12,242 bases of DNA, from contig JBEVVS010000094.1 of NCBI GenBank assembly GCA_040507005.1, forward strand, positions 1 to 12,242, read 5' to 3'. The DNA is from Thiodiazotropha sp040507005 (GTDB taxonomy: Bacteria; Pseudomonadota; Gammaproteobacteria; Chromatiales; Chromatiaceae). Below the pieces are notes generated by a model. It saw nothing but the letters and a program-made list of their open reading frames with translations, ran no database searches and was not told where the DNA came from. Of this stretch, positions 6,284 through 12,242 are shown piece after piece; the first letter of the stretch is position 1, and each line of letters opens with the position of its first letter. The position numbers and the translations under genes were made by a program.

Positions 6284-6928
6284 TTATCCCAAGCCTTGAA
6301 AAATCTGATCTCGAATCTCATCCACACCACCTACTCCGTTGATTTTCAAATAGTTGCAATCACCCGATTCTGCAACTTTGGTGTAGAAATTAATCAACGG
6401 CTCGGTCTGATCGTGATAGACCTTGAGGCGGGCTTTGACTGTCTCTTCCTGATCATCATCCCGTTGAATGAGATCCTCACCGGTTACATCATCTTTACCC
6501 TCAGATTTTGGAGGGTTATAGATGACATGATAGGTCCGACCGGAGGCAAGATGCACTCTGCGCCCAGACATACGCTTGATAATCTCCTCATCGGGCACGT
6601 CGATCTCCACAACCGCATCGATCGGCACACCTGCCTGTGAAAGTGATTCAGCCTGAGGGATGGTGCGCGGAAAGCCGTCAAACAGATAGCCGTTATTGCA
6701 ATCATCCTCGGCAATGCGCTCCTTGACCATGCCCATGATGATGTCATCAGAAACCAAACCACCCTCATCCATGATCTTTTTCGCCGCAACACCAAGCTCT
6801 GTTCCCGCCTTCACATGTGCCCGCAACATATCGCCAGTGGAGATTTGGGGAATCTGATATTTTTCTTTGATGTAGTTTGCCTGTGTGCCTTTACCGGCTC
6901 CCGGTCCGCCGAGCAGAATGACGCGCAT
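6284..6928 (-). CDS. adk: Adenylate kinase
   Basis: Catalyses ATP + AMP = 2 ADP in the cytoplasm, setting the adenylate energy balance. The 214-aa length equals that of E. coli Adk, and the two align end to end. The P-loop GGPGAGKGT lies at 7-15, the AMP-binding STGDMLR at about 30-36, DGFPRTIPQA at about 84-93, and the LID domain (about 122-160) carries histidine, serine, aspartate and threonine in place of the zinc-binding cysteines, as in Gram-negative forms. The ATG is supported by AAAGGAG (6936-6942) 7 nt upstream. It follows htpG by 102 bp, the same order as E. coli. The gap contains a TGCCA-N5-TGGCA dyad (6969-6983) and a TATAAC that could serve as a -10, but no matching -35. Confidence 0.98.
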   Translation of the reverse strand: MRVILLGGPGAGKGTQANYIKEKYQIPQISTGDMLRAHVKAGTELGVAAKKIMDEGGLVSDDIIMGMVKERIAEDDCNNGYLFDGFPRTIPQAESLSQAGVPIDAVVEIDVPDEEIIKRMSGRRVHLASGRTYHVIYNPPKSEGKDDVTGEDLIQRDDDQEETVKARLKVYHDQTEPLINFYTKVAESGDCNYLKINGVGGVDEIRDQIFQGLG

Positions 6929-7030
6929 ATCGATACTCCTTTGGTTTGTTATAAGGATTGGGGCAGTGTGCCACGCCCTGGCAGCTTGAACCAGTTGAGG
7001 CTATCAATAGGTGGATACAGGGTGCTTATA

Positions 7031-8938
7031 TCAACTCGAAGCGAGCTTTAGCATTAAACTATTGAGGCGCCTCACAAAAGCGGCAGGATCATCCAACTGT
7101 CCACCCTCTGCAAGTTGAGCCTGATCGAAGAGAACCTTGGTCAGATCACCAAATTTATCGCCGTCCTGCTCTGATTCCAGGCGCTCAACAAGTGGATGAT
7201 CTGCATTGATCTCCATGATCGGCTTGGTTTGCGGCGCATCCTGTCCGACCGATTTGAGGACCCTGGCCAGGTTGGCGCTCATGTCATGCTCCTCCACCAC
7301 GAGACAGGCAGGGGAGTCGGTGAGACGTTGGCTGACGCGGATCTCCTTGACCGTCTCGCCCAGCACCTCCTGCATACGCTGTAACAGCGCCTGGTGCTCC
7401 TGGGACGCCTGTTCACTGCTCTCCTTCTCTTCCTTATCTTCCAGGTCCCCCAAGTCGAGGGCACCTTTGGCCACCGACTGCAGGGTTTTACCCTCAAATT
7501 CAGTCAGGCTTGTCACCAGCCATTCGTCGACCCGGTCTGACAACAGCAATACTTCAACACCCTTCTTCTTTAGCACTTCAAGGTGTGGACTGAAGCGTGC
7601 CGCCGCTGCGGTATCGGCGGTGATATAGTAGATTTTGCTTTGCCCCTCTTGCATGCGGGAAACATAGTCGGCCAAAGAGATATTCTGCTCGTCAGTCTCG
7701 TTATGGGTACTGGCGAAACGCAATAACCCGGCAATCCGCTCCCGATTGGCGTAGTCTTCCGCCGGCCCCTCCTTCAACACCTTGCCGAATTGATCCCAGA
7801 AGCTCTGATACTTCTCCTTATCCGATTCCGCCAGCTTCTCCAATGCAGACATAATGCGCTTTACATTGGCCTGTCGAATGGTGTCGATCTTGCGGTTATG
7901 CTGCAGAATTTCACGTGATACGTTGAGGGGCAGGTCGTCCGAATCCACCACGCCTTTGACGAAACGCAGATAGCGGGGCATCAGTTTATCCGCCTCGTCC
8001 ATGATAAACACGCGCCGCACGAAAAGTTTCACCCCATGCTTCTGATCCCTGTCCCAGAGATCGAAAGGCGCCCGTTGGGGTATATACAACAGGGCGGTAT
8101 ATTCATTGTTACCCTCTACCCTGTTATGCACATAGGTCAGCGGGTCCTCGAAGTCGTGGGAGACGTGCTTGTAAAACTCATGATACTCCTCTTCGGAGAT
8201 ATCGTTTCGATTGCGCATCCAAAGGGCTGTCCCCTTGTTGACCCGTTCGAACTCCGGTGTCTCCGGCTTCTCCTCCTCTTCAGCGTAATGCTCCTTCTCC
8301 ATCTCCACCGGAATGGTGATGTGGTCAGAGAACTTGGAGACGATGGATCGCAGTCTGTAGCTCTCCAGGAACTCCTTTTCATCTTCGCGCAGGTGGAGAA
8401 TGACGTCCGTGCCACGGCTCGCTTTATCCAGATTTTCGATGGTGTAGGAACCCTCCCCGTCAGATTCCCAGCGTACCCCATGCTCCTCGCCCAAACCGGC
8501 ACGGCGGGTCAGCAATGTCACTCTATCGGCAACGATGAAGGCGGAATAGAAGCCCACCCCGAACTGGCCGATCAATTCACTGTCCTTGGTCTGGTCCCCG
8601 GACATGGCTTCGAAGAACTTGCGGGTTCCCGAGCTGGCGATGGTACCGATGGTTTCAGCCACCTCCTGGCGGCTCATGCCGATGCCGTTATCGGAGATGG
8701 TGACAGTGCCCGCCTCGGCGTCGACGGTCACCCTTACCTTGAGTTCGGGATCGTTTTCGAACAGGGCTTCGTCCGTCAGGGCTTCAAATCTCAATTTCTC
8801 TGCTGCATCGGAGGCGTTTGAGACCAGCTCCCGAAGAAAAATCTCTTTGTTACTGTACAGCGAACGGATTACCAGGTTGAGTACCTGGCTAACTTCTGCT
8901 TGGAATTCAAGGGTTTCCTTATGGGCTTCGACAGTCAT
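7031..8938 (-). CDS. htpG: Molecular chaperone HtpG (bacterial Hsp90)
   Basis: ATP-dependent dimeric cytoplasmic chaperone that acts with DnaK on partly folded clients. In the 635-aa protein the N-terminal GHKL ATPase site is intact: E37 and N41 in the FLRELVSNASDA segment, D83 in DNGIGM (83-88), the ATP-lid region GTIASSGTRKF (98-108) and GQFGVGF (124-130). The middle domain includes LPLNVSREILQ with the catalytic arginine, and the C-terminal dimerisation domain runs to the end. Length is close to E. coli HtpG (624). A GGAG sits about 11-13 nt before the ATG. A consensus heat-shock promoter lies about 70 bp upstream (9007-9034), so heat induction through sigma-32 is likely. adk follows 102 bp downstream. 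Confidence 0.98.
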   Translation of the reverse strand: MTVEAHKETLEFQAEVSQVLNLVIRSLYSNKEIFLRELVSNASDAAEKLRFEALTDEALFENDPELKVRVTVDAEAGTVTISDNGIGMSRQEVAETIGTIASSGTRKFFEAMSGDQTKDSELIGQFGVGFYSAFIVADRVTLLTRRAGLGEEHGVRWESDGEGSYTIENLDKASRGTDVILHLREDEKEFLESYRLRSIVSKFSDHITIPVEMEKEHYAEEEEKPETPEFERVNKGTALWMRNRNDISEEEYHEFYKHVSHDFEDPLTYVHNRVEGNNEYTALLYIPQRAPFDLWDRDQKHGVKLFVRRVFIMDEADKLMPRYLRFVKGVVDSDDLPLNVSREILQHNRKIDTIRQANVKRIMSALEKLAESDKEKYQSFWDQFGKVLKEGPAEDYANRERIAGLLRFASTHNETDEQNISLADYVSRMQEGQSKIYYITADTAAAARFSPHLEVLKKKGVEVLLLSDRVDEWLVTSLTEFEGKTLQSVAKGALDLGDLEDKEEKESSEQASQEHQALLQRMQEVLGETVKEIRVSQRLTDSPACLVVEEHDMSANLARVLKSVGQDAPQTKPIMEINADHPLVERLESEQDGDKFGDLTKVLFDQAQLAEGGQLDDPAAFVRRLNSLMLKLASS

Positions 8939-9006
8939 CTTTAACTTAGCTCTCCAACGGATTAGATTAACAATAGGAAAATGGGTTAGAAATCAATCGT
9001 CGCTTG

Positions 9007-9034
9007 ATATGGGGATTCAAAACCTATTTTCAAG
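9007..9034 (-). promoter_or_regulatory. Sigma-32 heat-shock promoter of htpG
   Basis: On the minus strand, CTTGAAA (9034-9028) and CCCCATAT (9014-9007) are separated by 13 bp, a full match to the RpoH consensus CTTGAAA-N(13-15)-CCCCATNT. The predicted start would give a 5' untranslated region of about 60 nt before the htpG ATG. It begins 13 bp past the stop of the upstream outer-membrane gene, with no terminator between. Confidence 0.88.
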
Positions 9035-9047
9035 TGCACTGGCGAAA

Positions 9048-10529
9048 TTAGAGTTCTGTTACGAATCCAAGACTCGCGCTATTCTCCTCGTAGCTGTTAA
9101 TATCCGTATCGGCATCCCGCTCGTTATGGGCAAACCGCAGTGTGATTCTGCTGTCTTGCCCGATCTGATAATTCAAGCCCAGGGAGGTCAGCAATTGATC
9201 ATAGACCAAGGTATCCTGTTCATGATCAGTACCGATAATATGAATGAAACCGCTCATCAACCGCGAAAGTCTGCGCTGCATCAACAACCCGATTTCGATA
9301 TCTTCCGTGTCTCTTCCATCACGCTCATAAATACGCTCCTGGAATACAGCCTGCAAACCGATATAGTTTCTGCCAGTCTGATAAGTGAACTCGGTTGAAA
9401 ACCTTTTACTCTCGTAGTAATCCTCGGAAAGAGAAGGACTGTAAGTACCCCGGGTCGTGATGGGAAATGATTCCAAAATTGGATCCCTTACCATTTCGCC
9501 GAATGCATCCATACGTTCAAACAGGGGTGCTGTTCTCAATTCTTCTCGAGCACTAATAAAATCCTGCTCGTACCTGGCTGTCCATATGGTTTTACTCGAC
9601 CGATGACTGAAATCAAAATAGTAGTCATCACCGAATGAACGTTCACCCACACCCAGTGCAACACTGGTTCTCGGTGTAGGCGTGTAAATCGCACCCACTC
9701 GCCATGTCGTATCATCCCTGTCCTCTGCCACCGCCAATTCATACTTTTCGTATCCCGCGGAGAATGAGAGCGCCCATTGCTGGGTCAGTTTCTGGATATA
9801 ATCGGCTCGCGCTATCTGGGTCTCGTTATTGACATCCAGATTCTGATATTCCACATCACTCTTTTGCAGCAACAATTCCCATATCTGATTTGTGAACATG
9901 CTGCCGCTGCCGAACGCGATCTCTCCACGTTTAGCGGTACTATCGTTATCCAAGTCCTCGGAATAGTTGACCTTGTCTCCGGTTAACCTGACCTCTACCA
10001 CGCTGAAGTTACCTAATCTACCTGTCAAATAGGGGCTTAAACCCACGGTGTAGTAATCGGTATCATCCTCAGCACCGGTGATGCCATCGATACTGGTTCT
10101 CCCGGTACTGGTAATGTTGGTCCTATCAGCCGTCAACCAGCCATCAATGTAGAAGTGGTTTTCGGCAAGCTCGAGATTACCCTCTGTCCGCATAAAATGA
10201 ACCACCTCGCTATCGGAGGTTTCATCACTGAAATGGCGATATTCGGGGGCATAGTTGAAATCCAATGATGCCCTGCCCCCCTCCTTAAAAATCGATAAAG
10301 TAGGACTCAGAACCGTTACGTTATCGCTTACCTCATCCTCGTTGGTCAGATTTACATTGTCCGTGTATATATGTCGCAGTCCGACACTTGGAGAGATAAC
10401 CCAATCGGCCCCGTAGACACTGCCTGTATTCACAGCGACGACCATGCCACACGCAAGACAACCATATATAATGGCGTTGCCCCTGATGATCCGCTCCATG
10501 ACTAAATGATTCAGCTTTTTGATGATCAT
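9048..10529 (-). CDS. PEP-CTERM-associated outer membrane beta-barrel protein (TIGR03016-like)
   Basis: A 493-aa exported protein resembling the outer-membrane proteins found with PEP-CTERM/exosortase exopolysaccharide loci (TIGR03016 type). The family-like mark is the start of the mature region, DWVISPSVGLRHIYTDNVNL, followed by many amphipathic strands with alternating aromatic and polar residues (for example LDFNYAPEYRHF, SRITLRFAHNERD), typical of a large beta barrel. The N terminus has a basic stretch, a hydrophobic core (about 19-33) and a probable cleavage site near VYG-ADW (about residue 40). The ATG at 10529 is chosen for AAGGA 8 nt upstream; ATGs at 10538 and 10499 are alternatives. 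The last residue is leucine, not the usual barrel-end phenylalanine. It is divergent from pgm. Exact role unknown; a part in polysaccharide export or surface anchoring is inference. Confidence 0.72.
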   Translation of the reverse strand: MIIKKLNHLVMERIIRGNAIIYGCLACGMVVAVNTGSVYGADWVISPSVGLRHIYTDNVNLTNEDEVSDNVTVLSPTLSIFKEGGRASLDFNYAPEYRHFSDETSDSEVVHFMRTEGNLELAENHFYIDGWLTADRTNITSTGRTSIDGITGAEDDTDYYTVGLSPYLTGRLGNFSVVEVRLTGDKVNYSEDLDNDSTAKRGEIAFGSGSMFTNQIWELLLQKSDVEYQNLDVNNETQIARADYIQKLTQQWALSFSAGYEKYELAVAEDRDDTTWRVGAIYTPTPRTSVALGVGERSFGDDYYFDFSHRSSKTIWTARYEQDFISAREELRTAPLFERMDAFGEMVRDPILESFPITTRGTYSPSLSEDYYESKRFSTEFTYQTGRNYIGLQAVFQERIYERDGRDTEDIEIGLLMQRRLSRLMSGFIHIIGTDHEQDTLVYDQLLTSLGLNYQIGQDSRITLRFAHNERDADTDINSYEENSASLGFVTEL

Positions 10530-10678
10530 TTTCCACATCCTTCATCAATCGAAATCCGGTATAACCCAATTTGCATTTATAATGTCTGCCGCAGCCTGGA
10601 TTAAGGTTCGAAATAAGATACGCAGGATAAATCAAGAAGTCGAGAATTAGCGCTCACAAACAACGAATCCCTCTCAAA

Positions 10679-10742
10679 CCCCTTGATAGCCTGGTTCTGC
10701 AACCAGCATCATGAGCTGAACACCGGTCAAAAGGGGCTTTTT
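10679..10742 (+). terminator. Terminator-like structure in the pgm upstream region
   Basis: CCCCTTGA (10679-10686) can pair with TCAA-AA-GGGG (10727-10736, two bases bulged), and the 3' side runs into CTTTTTT on the plus strand. Within the 40-nt loop a second perfect hairpin forms: CTGGTT (10691-10696) with AACCAG (10701-10706). There is no plus-strand gene upstream for it to terminate, so it may end a small RNA or act as an attenuator in a pgm leader. Confidence 0.45.
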
Positions 10743-10748
10743 AACTTA

Positions 10749-10777
10749 TTGATTTTATTTATTTTTGATAGGCTAAT
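10749..10777 (+). promoter_or_regulatory. Weak candidate promoter for pgm
   Basis: TTGATT (10749-10754) and GCTAAT (10772-10777) lie 17 bp apart, each matching four of six consensus bases. Placement just after the terminator-like structure and about 115 bp before the pgm ATG is plausible, but the AT-rich context makes chance matches likely. Confidence 0.28.
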
Positions 10778-10894
10778 ACCCGTTGCGCGCACAGCTCATC
10801 CGAAGAATGACTTCTGATCACAACCGGGGTTCACATATGGGTGCGAATAACGCAACATATAGAAAAAATCGACGACCGCCGTAACGAGTAGCTA

Positions 10895-12242
10895 ATGAAT
10901 ATCGACACAATCAATACCCAACCCTTCGATGATCAGCGTCCAGGCACATCGGGCCTCAGAAAAAAAGTCAAAGTTTTTCAAACACCTCACTATTTAGAGA
11001 ACTTTGTCCAAGCCATTTTTGATACCCAAACGGATCTCAAGGGAGGCACACTTGTGCTTGGGGGGGACGGTCGCTACTACAACCGGGAAGCGATCCAAGT
11101 GATTCTGCGCATGGCCAGCGCCAATGGGGTGAAAAAGGTCTTGGTCGGCAGCGGTGGATTACTCTCCACCCCAGCCGCCTCGTGCCTTATTCGTCACTAT
11201 AAAACCGATGGTGGCATCATACTCTCCGCCAGTCATAATCCTGGCGGTCCCGATGAAGACTTCGGCATCAAATTCAACACCCCCAATGGCGGACCCGCAC
11301 CGGAATCAGTCACTGACTCGATCTATCAGCGGACAACTGAAATTGATGAGTATCGAATCTCTCAGACTGACCCCATCGACCTGGACACCCTGGGGAGTAT
11401 CACCCTGGGTGATACCCAGATCGATATCATAGACCCGGTCCAGGACTATGCCGACCTGATGATGGCCCTGTTCGACTTCGATCGTATCAAGATGCTCTTC
11501 GACTCCGGCATGTTCTCCATGCGCTTCGATGCCATGCATGCGATTACCGGGCCCTATGCCACGGAGATTCTCGAGGGAAGACTGGGGGCGGAACCCGGCA
11601 CAGTCATCAACGGCGTACCGAAGACCGATTTCGGTGGTGGTCATCCTGATCCCAACCTGGTGCATGCCCATCAACTGGTATCCCTCACCAAAGGGGCCCA
11701 TGGGGTCAATTTTGCCGCCGCCTCTGACGGTGATGGCGACAGGAACATGATTCTCGGCCGGAATTTCTTTGTCACCCCAAGCGACAGCCTGGCAATCATG
11801 GTAGCCAATGCCCATCTGATCAAAGGCTATTCCGGCGGTATCAGTGGCGTGGCGCGATCCATGCCCACCAGCCAGGCGGCAGACCGGGTGGCGGACAAGC
11901 TCGGCCTCTCCTGCTACGAGACACCCACCGGCTGGAAATTTTTTGGCAATCTGCTGGATGACCGAAAAATCACCCTCTGTGGCGAGGAGAGCTTTGGCAC
12001 CGGCTCTGATCATATCCGCGAAAAAGACGGTCTCTGGGCAGTGCTGTTCTGGCTCAACCTACTGGCGGTCAAACAGCAGTCTGTGGAGAAGATCGTCACC
12101 GATCACTGGAGGGCTTTCGGCAGAAACTACTATACGCGTTACGACTATGAAGGCATTGACAAGGCGGATGCACAAGCGCTGATGGAGTCATTGCGGGAGC
12201 AGCTTGCAATACTGCCCGGCCAGTCATTGAACGGCTATCTCG
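10895..12242 (+). CDS. pgm: Phosphoglucomutase, alpha-D-glucose-specific (PGM1 type), 3' end beyond window
   Basis: Interconverts glucose-1-phosphate and glucose-6-phosphate through a phosphoserine, linking glycolysis to glycogen, sugar nucleotides and surface polysaccharides. The first 449 codons are present and open to the window edge; the family is about 545-560 aa. Key residues: RPGTSGLR (15-22), catalytic S113 in SASHNPGG (111-118), metal-binding DGDGDR (278-283, D278/D280/D282), and sugar-binding CGEESFGTGSDHIREKDG (362-379). The sequence is strikingly like the eukaryotic PGM1 type, for example SMPTSQAADRVA, YETPTGWKFFGNL and RNYYTRYDYE. The ATG gives the N terminus just before the GTSGLR loop, as in PGM1; the ribosome binding site is weak (ACGAG about 6 nt upstream). 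It is divergent from the outer-membrane gene. Confidence 0.97.
   Translation, partial: MNIDTINTQPFDDQRPGTSGLRKKVKVFQTPHYLENFVQAIFDTQTDLKGGTLVLGGDGRYYNREAIQVILRMASANGVKKVLVGSGGLLSTPAASCLIRHYKTDGGIILSASHNPGGPDEDFGIKFNTPNGGPAPESVTDSIYQRTTEIDEYRISQTDPIDLDTLGSITLGDTQIDIIDPVQDYADLMMALFDFDRIKMLFDSGMFSMRFDAMHAITGPYATEILEGRLGAEPGTVINGVPKTDFGGGHPDPNLVHAHQLVSLTKGAHGVNFAAASDGDGDRNMILGRNFFVTPSDSLAIMVANAHLIKGYSGGISGVARSMPTSQAADRVADKLGLSCYETPTGWKFFGNLLDDRKITLCGEESFGTGSDHIREKDGLWAVLFWLNLLAVKQQSVEKIVTDHWRAFGRNYYTRYDYEGIDKADAQALMESLREQLAILPGQSLNGYL

Larger units (their letters stand above)
10539..10894. other. Divergent intergenic region between the outer-membrane gene and pgm
   Basis: About 360 bases, AT-rich in the middle, with no convincing gene. 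It holds a perfect TATAAT on the plus strand (10578-10583) without a good -35, a terminator-like structure on the plus strand (10679-10742), a weak promoter candidate for pgm (10749-10777), and two TGCG/CGCA dyads (10784-10791 and 10842-10854). No clear promoter was found for the outer-membrane gene on the minus strand. A 22-codon plus-strand reading frame at 10582-10650 has no ribosome binding site and overlaps the TATAAT, so it is not called. Confidence 0.5.

Noticed and set aside
8036..8821. Long plus-strand reading frame (261 codons) opposite htpG
   Set aside because: It lies wholly inside the htpG coding strand, has no family features, and is an antisense shadow of a highly conserved gene.
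9030..9034. TCAAG/CTTGA short inverted repeat across the htpG promoter (with 9003-9007)
   Set aside because: Five-base arms overlap the -35 consensus itself; chance and promoter sequence explain it.
8586..9398. Plus-strand reading frame (270 codons) spanning the htpG start and the outer-membrane gene end
   Set aside because: It runs antisense through the htpG ATPase region, the heat-shock promoter and the end of the outer-membrane gene; no recognisable protein features.
10582..10650. 22-codon plus-strand reading frame starting ATG-TCT-GCC, possible leader peptide
   Set aside because: No ribosome binding site, the ATG overlaps the TATAAT element, and the peptide has no run of one amino acid as attenuator leaders do.
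11306..12013. Minus-strand reading frame (235 codons) opposite pgm
   Set aside because: The plus strand encodes the phosphoglucomutase core, including the metal-binding and sugar-binding loops, so this is a shadow frame.

Overview
The window looks like core chromosome of a gammaproteobacterium. Two blocks of gene order match Escherichia coli: uvrY-uvrC-pgsA-glyW-cysT-leuZ (minus strand, about 4833 down to 4) and htpG-adk (minus strand, 8938 down to 6284). The encoded UvrY, UvrC, PgsA, Adk and HtpG proteins resemble their E. coli counterparts closely along their length. An outer-membrane protein of the type that accompanies PEP-CTERM/exosortase systems, and a type-5 uracil-DNA glycosylase, are absent from E. 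coli and suggest an environmental lineage, perhaps a sulfur-oxidising group such as Chromatiales or relatives. That placement is inference only. I see no mobile element, CRISPR array, integrase or phage gene.

Region 1 (1-493): three minus-strand tRNA genes, Gly(GCC), Cys(GCA) and Leu(UAA), each with encoded CCA. A near-consensus sigma-70 promoter precedes tRNA-Gly. An intrinsic terminator hairpin lies between tRNA-Gly and tRNA-Cys, followed by a second good promoter, so the cluster seems split into two transcription units.

Region 2 (494-4833): a probable operon read on the minus strand: uvrY (GacA-family response regulator), UDGb (ATGA overlap with uvrY), uvrC (118 bp later), pgsA (start abutting or overlapping the uvrC stop), then a small-heat-shock-domain protein with a signal peptide. 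UvrC and UDGb both carry four-cysteine sets that bind an iron-sulfur cluster in their families.

Region 3 (5006-6059): a DUF1249/YqiB-like protein of unknown function, then upstream of it a thioredoxin gene that ends in its own intrinsic terminator.

Region 4 (6284-8938): adk and htpG. htpG has a textbook sigma-32 (heat-shock) promoter between it and the upstream gene.

Region 5 (9048-12242): a PEP-CTERM-associated outer-membrane barrel gene (minus) divergent from a PGM1-type phosphoglucomutase gene (plus, running off the window). The 360-base region between them holds a terminator-like structure on the plus strand. Glucose-1-phosphate from phosphoglucomutase feeds sugar-nucleotide and polysaccharide synthesis, so the pairing may be functional.

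No clearly new multi-gene system is visible. The best leads are the secreted Hsp20-domain protein, the UDGb insertion in the uvrY-uvrC operon, and the structured intergenic region upstream of pgm.
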